Shown here: one piece after another, positions 1 to 7,406 of the stretch
Numbering within the stretch: the first letter of the stretch is position 1
Layout: each line of letters begins with the position of its first letter
Position numbers and translations under genes: made by a program
Notes under the pieces: model-generated
The model's input: only the letters and a program-made list of their open reading frames with translations
What the model was told of the DNA's origin: nothing
The model's database searches: none
From: JABCPE02 sp963518955
GTDB taxonomy: Bacteria > Bacteroidota > Bacteroidia > Flavobacteriales > Weeksellaceae
NCBI GenBank assembly: GCA_963518955.1
Contig: CAUQKI010000006.1
Location: 1-64,000, forward strand
DNA length: 64,000 nt
Direction: 5' to 3'

Positions 1-1128
1 TTTCCCGACCTCGGAAGAAACTATACGCAGGTCTCCGCCATGGTATTCATTAATCACCCTTTTTGCTAGAGAAAGCCCTAGCCCCCAGCCTCTTTTCTTG
101 GTTGAAAACCCAGGGTTAAAGACTTTTCTGATTTGGGAATTTGTCATACCGCAGCCATTATCCTTAAATTCTATATAGATTTGGTTATCTTTTTCCACGA
201 GCGAAATTACCAATCGCCCTTTGCCTTTCATAGCATCTACGGCATTTTTTACTAAATTTTCTATCACCCAGCTCATCAAAATCCTGCTGTGCGGAATGAG
301 AACTTCCCGCTCTGGAAGATACAGCACAAAATCCACTTGGCTCGAAATTCTCGTTTTTAAATAATCAAAATTCGTTTGAATTGTTTCTGATAAATTGAGG
401 TCGTTCAGCTCTGGGACAGACCCTATTTTAGAAAATCTTTCAGAAATTACCATCAGTCGTTTTACATCTTTTTCTATCTCTAAGACTCCCTCGTTATCAG
501 CATTTTCTATTTTCAAAATTTCCACCCAGCCAATCATGGAAGAAAGAGGCGTTCCTATCTGATGCGCAGTTTCCTTTGCCAGCCCTGCCCAGAGATAGTT
601 TTCATCCGTTCTCTTTATCGTTCTAAAAAACCAAAAACAAACCAATAAATACCCGCCTATCAAACCTGCTAAAATTATAGGATAATAGTCCAATCTATCT
701 AGAAAAAGGGAGTTTGAGTAAAATACATATTGATTCTTGCCATTGGGCATTGTGATAAGGAAAGGCTTGTAAGTTCTTCCCATTTTTTGAATCAAAGCAT
801 TCAGTTTTTTAGGGTCTTTTACGATTTCATCGGGAATATTTCTATAAGTTCCCTCCGCTAAAATAGGCTCATAGTTTTCATCTGTCAGAATTATAGGAAT
901 AGAGTTATTATCCTTTAAAACAGCTAAAATCAGCTCCAGTGTTTCAGGATCGTTGATATGCTCATCCTGCATGAATTTCATAGCCGTAGCGATGACCTCT
1001 ATCCTCTGAATTTCTTGTTTTTTCAGCCTGTCTACCAGCATTGTAGAAGAAGCAGCCAAAACCACCACTGCAAGAGTGAGAATCAAAAATATGAGCCAAC
1101 GGACAAATGATGAAGTGAGATACCTCAT
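1..1128 (-). CDS. Sensor histidine kinase, C-terminus cut by window edge
   Basis: Membrane two-component sensor kinase. The reverse strand reads open from an ATG at 1128 to the window edge (376 codons). An N-terminal membrane segment (about residues 8-28) and a second one (about 150-172) flank an extracytoplasmic sensor loop. The H-box reads ETAHQIGTPLSS with the phospho-accepting His at about residue 189. It is followed by an N-box (NLVKNAVDAM), a G1 box (DNGCGM) and a G2 box (WGLGLSLAKRVI), so the kinase core is almost complete. It starts 2 nt after the dacB stop, so the two are co-transcribed, which suggests a signal related to the cell envelope (inference). No response regulator gene is visible in the window. 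Confidence 0.92.
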   Translation of the reverse strand, partial: MRYLTSSFVRWLIFLILTLAVVVLAASSTMLVDRLKKQEIQRIEVIATAMKFMQDEHINDPETLELILAVLKDNNSIPIILTDENYEPILAEGTYRNIPDEIVKDPKKLNALIQKMGRTYKPFLITMPNGKNQYVFYSNSLFLDRLDYYPIILAGLIGGYLLVCFWFFRTIKRTDENYLWAGLAKETAHQIGTPLSSMIGWVEILKIENADNEGVLEIEKDVKRLMVISERFSKIGSVPELNDLNLSETIQTNFDYLKTRISSQVDFVLYLPEREVLIPHSRILMSWVIENLVKNAVDAMKGKGRLVISLVEKDNQIYIEFKDNGCGMTNSQIRKVFNPGFSTKKRGWGLGLSLAKRVINEYHGGDLRIVSSEVGK

Positions 1129-1130
1129 TT

Positions 1131-2531
1131 TTATTTTAATATATCTAAAAGTTTAAACAATTTTGCATTTACATTACTCCCATAGTAGTTATTCACTATC
1201 ACCGCAAAGACATACTTTTTGCCCTCTTTCGATGTGTGGTATCCTGCATAGGCTTTGGCATCTTTTATCGTTCCGCTCTTCATTTTCATGCCGTTATACA
1301 CGGGCATAGATTCTTCAAATATAGGGAACCAACTTTGTTTTTTACCCCAAATCAGAGCCTGAACTTCTGCTCTTGCAGAGGCATAGTTCTGTGGCGAAAG
1401 CCCGCTTCCGTCAGCGAAATTTATCATCGGTACTTGGATTCCTTTACTTTTCCAAAAATCTTTTAGAATTTTCACACCATTTGAAAAGGAAGAATTATTA
1501 TTTTTAACCTTTCCAAAAGTTTTTACGAGGGTTTCTCCATACAGATTCACGCTTTTTCTCATAAACCAATAGACTATTTTGTCCATCGTAGGAGAATGAT
1601 GCACCAAAATTTCTTTCCCCTTTAAAGGCGCATATTCCTTCCCTTCTATCAAAAGCTGTGAAGCAGAAGTCACTTTCCCTTTAAGCTCTATATCATTGTT
1701 TGACAGCCAGTTATACATTTCTAAACCAAGCTGCATGGGTGGATTTGGGACAGAACCTGAAACCACTGTTGTCTTTCCACTAGGAAGAGTTCCGTTGATA
1801 TACGCCACCTCTGAATACGGCGCTGTGTAGATGATGCTTCTGTCCCCTGTTTCCTTGCCTGCCGACTGGGTTTCGTTCACCCATTTTACCTGCTCTGGAA
1901 GATTTACAATTTTCTTAAAAGATGTAGAAGTCCCTGCATTAGCACCTCCACTTATATGCATATCAAACTGATTTTCACGCCAGTTCACTCCCCAGACTCC
2001 CGCTCCGTAGTAATTTCCTATATCATTCCAAGGCCAGCCCCCAGGGATAGTCTGAATATCAAAATAGCTGTCATCTATTATCAAATTCCCTCCTATCTTA
2101 TAGATTCCCAATGATTTAATGGCTTGTATCACTTTATTCTGAAAATCCTCAGGTTTATAGCCTGTGTATCGCCAGCTGCCGAGTGTAGGGTCTCCATTAG
2201 AACTTACTATCAAATCCCCCGACAGCCTGCCTTCCTCTATATTCCCTGTATAAGACACTTTGGTGGTGTATCGGAAATCTTTCCCTAGCATCTCCAAAGC
2301 CGCCATCGCCGTAAAAACCTTCTGTGTACTCGCCGTAGAAAGCCCCTTGTTCCCTTGATATTCATAAATAAAATTCCCCTGTTCATCGGCTACATAGAAA
2401 GAAAGATTAGCCGAATACATCTCTGGTTCATTCAAAAGACTTTTGGTCGCTTGGTCTAGTTTTTTAGAAATATCTTGAGAAAAAAAACTCTGAAAAAACA
2501 AGACTAATAAAAAGCAAAAAATATTTTTCAT
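1131..2531 (-). CDS. dacB: D-alanyl-D-alanine carboxypeptidase/endopeptidase (PBP4, DacB type)
   Basis: Low-molecular-weight class C penicillin-binding protein (peptidase family S13) that trims or cleaves peptidoglycan cross-links in the periplasm. It has an N-terminal signal peptide (hydrophobic residues 4-18). The catalytic SxxK motif is STQK at residues 68-71, followed by a second-motif candidate SVN before YGETLVK, the conserved DGSGLSPQNYAS block, and the KTG-type motif KSGT near the C-terminus. The length of 466 aa is normal for DacB. It is the first gene of a two-gene operon with the downstream histidine kinase. A gap of 41 nt separates it from the upstream lipoprotein gene, so they may share a transcript. 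Confidence 0.93.
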   Translation of the reverse strand: MKNIFCFLLVLFFQSFFSQDISKKLDQATKSLLNEPEMYSANLSFYVADEQGNFIYEYQGNKGLSTASTQKVFTAMAALEMLGKDFRYTTKVSYTGNIEEGRLSGDLIVSSNGDPTLGSWRYTGYKPEDFQNKVIQAIKSLGIYKIGGNLIIDDSYFDIQTIPGGWPWNDIGNYYGAGVWGVNWRENQFDMHISGGANAGTSTSFKKIVNLPEQVKWVNETQSAGKETGDRSIIYTAPYSEVAYINGTLPSGKTTVVSGSVPNPPMQLGLEMYNWLSNNDIELKGKVTSASQLLIEGKEYAPLKGKEILVHHSPTMDKIVYWFMRKSVNLYGETLVKTFGKVKNNNSSFSNGVKILKDFWKSKGIQVPMINFADGSGLSPQNYASARAEVQALIWGKKQSWFPIFEESMPVYNGMKMKSGTIKDAKAYAGYHTSKEGKKYVFAVIVNNYYGSNVNAKLFKLLDILK

Positions 2532-2572
2532 CTTAAAATTTTATTATATTTCAAACGCTGGTGATTATTCTT

Positions 2573-3622
2573 TTATTTTAATTCCTGCATATAGACCAAA
2601 GTGTCTTTGGGCAAAATTTCTGGGTGAAAAATCTTCACATAATCTCTTAAAACTAAATCAGCACGAACAGCTCCACTCTCAAAAATATCATTAGCCATTC
2701 CTCTCCTTCTTTTATTCATCCCAAAAATTTTTCCTTTCTGATAGACATCCAGTTTTTCATAAATAGCATTCATAGCCAAAAGTTCTTTTTTCGTTCTATA
2801 ATTGCCCGCGTTTACCCAAAATTCAGCATTTTTGGACTTCACAAAAACCTCTTCATAACTGATAGGCACAGATTTTTTATCTTGATTTTCCTTGAAAATA
2901 TAGTCCGCCCCTGCATCTTTCAGATAATTAGCCGAAAAAGTTTTCCCACCAGCGATATACCAGTGATTTCCATACATTTCATTAGTCAAAACCTTCGGTT
3001 TATTGGGCGATTTTTGGGCTTTTTGTTTTATGCTTTCATAATCATTTTTGATTTTGGTATAAATTTCTTCTGCTCGTTTTTCTTCGCCTAAAAGCTTCCC
3101 AAACAGCTTTAAATAAGCCGCTTTATCTAAAGGCGTTTCCTCCAAATATTCATCTAAAAAAATGATTTTTATCCCATTATCTTGCAGGATTTTATAGGTA
3201 TTTTCGAAAGTTTCTATATAATTCGTGAAAATCACATCTGGTTTTAGTTCAAGAATTTTTTCAATATCATACTTTTGGTCAGAGCCTACATTCTGAATTT
3301 TATTTTTTTCTACAAGTTGCTGAATTTCATTTGAATAAACATACTGCACTCCCGAAATTCCTACTATTTTTTCTTCCTGCCCAAGTTCTAAAAAATATCC
3401 CAAAAGGCTGTTATTAAGCAAAACCACTTTGGAAAAAGGAAGTTCATTTTTTTCAAAAGAATACTCAAATTTTCTAGATTTTAATAAAAATTTGTCATTT
3501 TGCTCACTATATTGAACATTTTCAGAAATCACTTCCCAAGATTTAATTGATTGGTTATCAGATTTCTTACACGACAACACCACAAAAAAGCTGGTGATGT
3601 ATAATATTTTTTTCCATTTCAT
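2573..3622 (-). CDS. ABC transporter substrate-binding lipoprotein, iron-chelate/cobalamin type
   Basis: Periplasmic binding protein of the FecB/BtuF-like family. A lipoprotein signal ends in VVLSCKKS, so the mature protein would be lipid-anchored at Cys18. The middle carries the two-lobe binding fold typical of siderophore, haem or cobalamin receptors: the segment ILELKPDVIFTNYIETFENTYK is the usual 'KPDlVi' lobe junction, followed by LGKLLGEEKRAEEIYTK. The ligand cannot be read from sequence; an iron chelate or cobalamin is the family expectation. No permease or ATPase gene lies next to it. The ATG at 3622 directly follows the signal-peptide logic and is well supported. Confidence 0.85.
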   Translation of the reverse strand: MKWKKILYITSFFVVLSCKKSDNQSIKSWEVISENVQYSEQNDKFLLKSRKFEYSFEKNELPFSKVVLLNNSLLGYFLELGQEEKIVGISGVQYVYSNEIQQLVEKNKIQNVGSDQKYDIEKILELKPDVIFTNYIETFENTYKILQDNGIKIIFLDEYLEETPLDKAAYLKLFGKLLGEEKRAEEIYTKIKNDYESIKQKAQKSPNKPKVLTNEMYGNHWYIAGGKTFSANYLKDAGADYIFKENQDKKSVPISYEEVFVKSKNAEFWVNAGNYRTKKELLAMNAIYEKLDVYQKGKIFGMNKRRRGMANDIFESGAVRADLVLRDYVKIFHPEILPKDTLVYMQELK

Positions 3623-3646
3623 AGTTCAAAGAAAGCAAAAAAGTAT

Positions 3647-3654
3647 TATATTTG
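3647..3654 (+). promoter_or_regulatory. Bacteroidota -7 promoter box for tRNA-Arg
   Basis: TATATTTG matches the Bacteroidota sigma-A -7 consensus TAnnTTTG and lies 15 nt before the tRNA 5' end. Confidence 0.6.
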
Positions 3655-3669
3655 CAAAACTAAAATTCA

Positions 3670-3743
3670 GGACGCGTAGCTCAATTGGATAGAGCGCCAG
3701 ATTACGGCTCTGGAGGTTGAGGGTTCGACTCCTTCCGCGTTCA
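3670..3743 (+). tRNA. tRNA-Arg (anticodon ACG)
   Basis: A full cloverleaf can be drawn. The acceptor stem is GGACGCG paired with CGCGTTC (one G-T pair), with A73 at 3743. The anticodon stem CCAGA/TCTGG encloses the loop TTACGGC, with anticodon ACG at 3704-3706. The T-arm contains GGTTCGACTCC. No CCA is encoded. It forms the left border of the accessory region, a common integration target, but no second copy of its 3' end was seen within the window. Confidence 0.96.
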
Positions 3744-3750
3744 CAAATTC

Positions 3751-3790
3751 AACCACTAATAGATTGAAAATCAATTTGTTAGTGGTTTTT
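3751..3790 (+). terminator. Rho-independent terminator after tRNA-Arg
   Basis: A perfect 9-bp inverted repeat (AACCACTAA at 3751-3759, TTAGTGGTT at 3779-3787) encloses an inner ATTGA/TCAAT stem and runs into TTTT. Confidence 0.75.
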
Positions 3791-3879
3791 GTTTATAGAT
3801 TTTCCCCGCTTTTTCCCCACAATATTTTTTGATAGCTTATAAATTTTAAATAATATTACTTTTATTCTGTATCAATAAA

Positions 3880-3908
3880 AAATGGGAACACCTTATGTAT
3901 TCCCATTT
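3880..3908 (-). terminator. Terminator overlapping the end of the AbiEii-like toxin gene
   Basis: AAATGGGAA (3880-3888) pairs with TTCCCATTT (3900-3908). On the minus strand it is followed by TTTTATT. The TAA of the toxin gene (3893-3895) lies in the loop, so the hairpin overlaps the last codons. Confidence 0.6.
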
Positions 3909-4894
3909 ATCTTATTTTGCAAGTCTTTCATTTTCTCTATCAATTCTGAAAATGATAAACTATCTCCTACAATCATGTTCTGTTGCATTAGTTTGTAATC
4001 ATTTTCCCATTTATGTAAGACCTCATCAGGAGGAATGATATTGATTTTACCTTTCTCATGGTTTTCAAAAGAAATTCCCTTTACATTATTCATTACTTTT
4101 CTAAAATCTGCAATAGTTTGGAACAGTTCATCATCGTTTAGAGCATTTTCTGCGTATGCTGTGTGCGTTATCTTTTCCAAATCGTATAAATGCCTACTGA
4201 GTTTATCAAAACGGATTTTTTCGGTGGGTTTTGTAAATTCTTCGTGCAGTAGAAAAATTTTCTCCAAAAAAGTTTTAGTCGGAACGATTACATTTACCTC
4301 AAAATTAGTAAAAGTAAAATCTCTATCCTTAAAATTTTGGTCAATATAAGAGTTGATTTTTCGTATTTCTGAGGGTTCAGATAAAGCTCTTGCTCCCATT
4401 TCAATAACGATTTTCTTCTGAATATGATTTTGACTTGGAACTACTGAATGATAATACAATTCCAGCTGATTGGGGTCGCTCGTGTCGTCTACATTTTCAT
4501 TGTATTCAATACTGAAAGTTTTATCCGAAATTCCTAAATTTTGTAATTGCAAAATCAATTCTTTTCGGAAATCATTGATAACGAATGTTCCAGCACTTTT
4601 TCTTAATTTTTTGATTTGAGTTTTAGAAGTTGCATCTTCAAAGCCAAGAAAATATCGGTCAATAATCAAATCTACATCTTCTGAAAATCGTTCAATAATG
4701 TTATAAGCCTTGCTGAGTGATGTCCCACCCTTGAACACAATATGCTCACGATATTTGGATTGAAAAACAGCCCGAAGCACCATACAAACCCACCAGTCTT
4801 TCTCAATTACCACATCAGAAAAGCCCATTTTATCGGCGGTATAACGAATAACTTCGTATTTCTCATTATCAGTAAAAGAAAACCAATTATTCAT
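3893..4894 (-). CDS. AbiEii/AbiGii-family nucleotidyltransferase toxin
   Basis: Toxin half of an AbiE-type (type IV) toxin-antitoxin phage-defence pair. AbiEii proteins are DNA-polymerase-beta-like nucleotidyltransferases that use GTP or modify tRNA. The N-terminal part shows the family motif KGGTSLSK (about residues 55-62) followed by the acidic motif SEDVDLII (about 71-78), both needed for nucleotidyl transfer. The length of 333 aa fits the family. I use the ATG at 4894 rather than the TTG at 4900. This start overlaps the antitoxin stop by 8 nt (ATGAATAA), indicating translational coupling. The gene carries its own terminator. The exact subfamily is not resolved from sequence alone. Confidence 0.88.
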   Translation of the reverse strand: MNNWFSFTDNEKYEVIRYTADKMGFSDVVIEKDWWVCMVLRAVFQSKYREHIVFKGGTSLSKAYNIIERFSEDVDLIIDRYFLGFEDATSKTQIKKLRKSAGTFVINDFRKELILQLQNLGISDKTFSIEYNENVDDTSDPNQLELYYHSVVPSQNHIQKKIVIEMGARALSEPSEIRKINSYIDQNFKDRDFTFTNFEVNVIVPTKTFLEKIFLLHEEFTKPTEKIRFDKLSRHLYDLEKITHTAYAENALNDDELFQTIADFRKVMNNVKGISFENHEKGKINIIPPDEVLHKWENDYKLMQQNMIVGDSLSFSELIEKMKDLQNKINGNT

Positions 4895-5492
4895 TTTCAA
4901 TAGATTTTAACATTATTTTTCGTATCCATTCTGGAGCAAGTTTGGCATCATGCAAAATATTTTCTTTGTTCTCGTTTTTTAAATGTTTTTCAATTTGTTG
5001 GATAATCGCTTCATTCACATTTTCCTTTTTAATATTTTTCAAGGCTTGGATTACCAAAGTAGAAATTTTGCCTTTGGTAGAAAGATTTTTCGGCACAGAG
5101 GTTTTGAATTGAATAGTTTTATTATCAATTTTGACCACTCGTGAAGCTCCATCGGTAAGGAAGACCAATTTCATCGGCACTTGGGTAGTCAATCCGAGAA
5201 TATTCTCTGCATAAACACCTGTAGGTATAATCCTTGCCTTATCCCTCCGAGCAATAGCTTGAGCTACTTCCTCCACCGATGGTAGTAGTTCTCCAACAAT
5301 TTTACTGAATTTTGGCTTGTAGTAAATTCCGTGAGAAAGGCGTTTTATTTTGTCTTTAGTTTCTAACCGATAGAGAGCTTTTTTAACGCTTTCTGAACTA
5401 CCGAAATCCAAAAAATCATCAATGAAAAATATCATTCCCTCCTCAAAGGAACTGATTTTTTCGGCAATATGTTCTTCTATTTTTGGTCTCAT
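4887..5492 (-). CDS. AbiEi-like antitoxin and transcriptional regulator (DUF6088-type)
   Basis: Antitoxin of the AbiE pair, expected to repress its own promoter. The N-terminal third (residues 1-60) looks like a winged helix: FEEGMIFFIDDFLDFGSSESVKKAL is followed by RLETKDKIKRLSHGIYYKP, the usual 'RL.r.G.l.rv.rGvY..P' antitoxin signature. The remainder is the AbiEi-type C-terminal domain with ARIIPTGVYAENILGLTTQ. I choose the ATG at 5492 (201 aa). A longer frame to 5588 would run through the promoter and operator and has no support. The gene lies 7 nt inside a 14-bp palindrome, consistent with autoregulation. The toxin follows with an overlapping start. Confidence 0.85.
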   Translation of the reverse strand: MRPKIEEHIAEKISSFEEGMIFFIDDFLDFGSSESVKKALYRLETKDKIKRLSHGIYYKPKFSKIVGELLPSVEEVAQAIARRDKARIIPTGVYAENILGLTTQVPMKLVFLTDGASRVVKIDNKTIQFKTSVPKNLSTKGKISTLVIQALKNIKKENVNEAIIQQIEKHLKNENKENILHDAKLAPEWIRKIMLKSIENE

Positions 5493-5498
5493 AACAAA

Positions 5499-5535
5499 AT
5501 TTCGTCCCAAATATATAAAAAATTTGGGACGAAAT
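5499..5535 (-). promoter_or_regulatory. Palindromic operator with embedded -7 box of the abiE operon
   Basis: ATTTCGTCCCAAAT (5499-5512) and ATTTGGGACGAAAT (5522-5535) form a perfect 14-bp inverted repeat with a 9-nt spacer. On the minus strand the box TATATTTG (plus-strand 5508-5515) overlaps one arm, so a bound regulator would block RNA polymerase. The predicted transcript would begin only about 10 nt before the ATG. Confidence 0.75.
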
Positions 5536-5584
5536 AATAGTAGAATGTTATTTTTTACATAAAGTTCAAAATCTGAATTTAAAG

Positions 5585-6325
5585 ACAACAGGAAACTATA
5601 TTAAAAATATAAAAACTTTTGCACGACAAGCCAAGTTAGAAGGTTTCCCTATACACGATGAAATTAATCATCCAGAATTTTTCAAACCAGATAGTAAAAC
5701 AAAGGCTATATATTTGACAGAGGAGGAAATAGATAGAATTTTTTATCACGATTTTTCTCATAATAAAAAGTTAGACAAAGCTAGAGATTTATTAATTATT
5801 GGACTTTGGACAGGTCAGAGAATAGGAGATTTTAAAAATATAAATGCCACCAATATTAAAAATGGTTTTATAGAGATTACTGCTAATAAAACAGGGGTTG
5901 ATGTTGTAATACCTATTCATCATCAGATTGAGCAAATTCTAAAGAAATGGAATAATGATTTTCCTCCTGCACTTTCAGCCCAAAAATTTAATGAATATAT
6001 AAAAGAAATAGGTAGAGAAGTTGGGCTTACCGAGATTGTAAGTGGAGCAAAAATGAATCCAGAAACAAAAAGGAAGGAAGAAGGCGAATATCCAAAGTAC
6101 GAATTAATGTCATCACATATTTGTCGTAGGAGTTTTGCAACCAATCATTATGGAAAGCTCCCCACTCTTACCATAATGGCAATTACTGGACATCAATCAG
6201 AAAAAATGTTTTTTAATTATATACAAACCACACCGAAAGAATATGCAGAAGAAATGAAAAGCTTCTGGCTTAAGAGAGCAAAAGAAAATAATTTAGAAGA
6301 GGTAAAATTAAAAATAGTAAAATGA
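5585..6325 (+). pseudogene. 5'-truncated tyrosine recombinase (phage/ICE integrase)
   Basis: The catalytic half of a Bacteroidota tyrosine integrase is present: GLWTGQRIGDF (catalytic Arg), ITANKTG (Lys), SSHICRRSFA (HxxR), GHQSEKMFFNY (His and Tyr region, Tyr in FNYIQTT). Recognisable family sequence also continues upstream of the only possible start (TTG at 5714): the in-frame stretch from about 5585 reads GNYIKNIKTFARQAKLEGF, the end of the core-binding SAM-like domain. Upstream of that, similarity stops at the abiE promoter. A full-length member has about 400 aa; about 246 codons remain, without the arm-binding domain and without an ATG. It is therefore probably an inactive remnant, cut by acquisition of abiE or by a deletion. 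Confidence 0.8.
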
Positions 6326-6993
6326 TAGGAGTATTTCTTAGAAAATTTACAGAAAAAATAAATATTTCTGTAAGTATTAATAGTGATGGAATAGTTACGG
6401 TAAAGAAAGACGATGAAAACTATTCTTATAATAATTTTAAGATGTTCTATAATGACCTTAGAGAATATTATATCAATATGATTAATAATGCTAATGCAGT
6501 CAGTAAAAAGGCTATTTGTTTTGATGCTATTCAATCATTTTATACTTATCAAGATATTTTTGGCGTTTATTGTGATAGAATAGAGGTTGTTAATGAGTGT
6601 GAATACCACACTAAATATTTTCAAAATCAGTATTATTTATATTCTAAATTAGATGAGTTAAATATTGTTGATAAGGGCTCTACTTACCCTACTATTTTCA
6701 AATCTGATTTATACTTAGAAAAATTTAAATCAATTTTGAATAATTTAAATGCTTTTGATAAAGAAGGAAAACCTATAAAAAGGGGATTTATAGCAAAAGC
6801 AAATGCGATTTTTGAGTTTGAAAAAAGATTAGAAGAAAAGAATTTTCATAAGAAGATAATGATGTCCAATATTACAATTAAGGAATTTGTTGAATTTTTG
6901 AACTTAGAATTTAACTTAGGTATAAAATATCACCCAAATTACAAACTATCTTCTGGGGAAAAGCACGAAACAGTAGTGAAAAGATTTTACTAA
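6322..6993 (+). CDS. Hypothetical protein coupled to the integrase remnant
   Basis: Not recognised. A 223-aa protein whose ATG overlaps the integrase stop (ATGA at 6322-6325), so it was translationally coupled to the integrase. It has no signal peptide or membrane segment. It is rich in Asn, Lys, Tyr and Phe and mixed alpha/beta in character, with many aromatic residues in the centre and a basic C-terminal region (FEKRLEEKNFHKKIMMSN, then a short helix-rich tail EFVEFLNLEFNLGIKYH). Base composition is more AT-rich than in the flanking core genes. Its position suggests an accessory factor of the original integrated element (inference). Confidence 0.6.
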   Translation: MIGVFLRKFTEKINISVSINSDGIVTVKKDDENYSYNNFKMFYNDLREYYINMINNANAVSKKAICFDAIQSFYTYQDIFGVYCDRIEVVNECEYHTKYFQNQYYLYSKLDELNIVDKGSTYPTIFKSDLYLEKFKSILNNLNAFDKEGKPIKRGFIAKANAIFEFEKRLEEKNFHKKIMMSNITIKEFVEFLNLEFNLGIKYHPNYKLSSGEKHETVVKRFY

Positions 6994-7022
6994 AATTCAT
7001 TTGATTTAATTTGTTTTTTTCT

Positions 7023-7063
7023 TCCGTATAAATCCGTATAAAATAGAATTTTATCCGTAGAAA
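7023..7063 (+). repeat. Three short direct repeats TCCGTAtAAA
   Basis: TCCGTATAAA occurs twice in exact tandem (7023-7032, 7033-7042), and TCCGTAGAAA follows at 7054-7063. The set lies immediately before the palindrome and start of an excisionase-like gene. This could be a binding array for the integrase or the HTH protein. Confidence 0.6.
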
Positions 7064-7065
7064 TT

Positions 7066-7102
7066 ATTGTCAATCTTTGCAACATTAAAATAGATTGACA
7101 AT
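7066..7102. promoter_or_regulatory. Palindromic operator candidate overlapping the HTH gene start
   Basis: ATTGTCAATCT (7066-7076) and AGATTGACAAT (7092-7102) form a perfect 11-bp inverted repeat with a 15-nt spacer. The right arm runs into the ATG at 7101, and AATCTTTG inside the left part resembles a -7 box. Binding here would block both transcription and ribosome access. The likely binder is the HTH protein itself (inference). Confidence 0.55.
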
Positions 7103-7394
7103 GGATAATAATAATATTACTCAGCTGCACAACATTACTCCAGAAGAATTCAAAAAGGAAATTCTTAATGGTGTTTCTCAACTTCTATCTGAATTTCAAA
7201 AGAATTTAGGACTTTATGACCAGAACACATTTCTCACTCGTAAGCAGTTAGCAGATATGTTGAATATATCATTACCAACTTTACGAAAATGTGTAAAACG
7301 AGGAACTATTCCAGAAACCTCTATTGATGGCAGGGTTGTCTATAATTTGGCAGAGGTCAAGGAGGCATTGAAGAAGAATAATTTACAGGATTAA
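7101..7394 (+). CDS. Helix-turn-helix excisionase/MerR-type DNA-binding protein
   Basis: Small DNA-binding protein of the type carried by Bacteroidota integrative elements (HTH_17, excisionase-like). The N-terminal 45 residues form a helical segment (TPEEFKKEILNGVSQLLSEF). The C-terminal half is the HTH: FLTRKQLADMLNISLPTLRKC, then KRGTIPETSIDGRVVYNLAEV, which is the usual recognition helix plus wing. I use the ATG at 7101 (97 aa) rather than the TTG two codons upstream. It sits behind a palindrome and three direct repeats and 12 nt before the next gene. The expected role is control of excision or of the downstream gene. Confidence 0.8.
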   Translation: MDNNNITQLHNITPEEFKKEILNGVSQLLSEFQKNLGLYDQNTFLTRKQLADMLNISLPTLRKCVKRGTIPETSIDGRVVYNLAEVKEALKKNNLQD

Positions 7395-7406
7395 AAATCT
7401 CCACTT

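Noticed and set aside
3791..3823. Short tandem-like stretch ttttccccgctttttcccc after the tRNA
   Set aside because: Only two imperfect units; no reason to name it an origin or repeat element.
5493..5588. 32-residue extension of the AbiEi-like antitoxin
   Set aside because: It would cross the palindrome and promoter box, and the sequence is not antitoxin-like.
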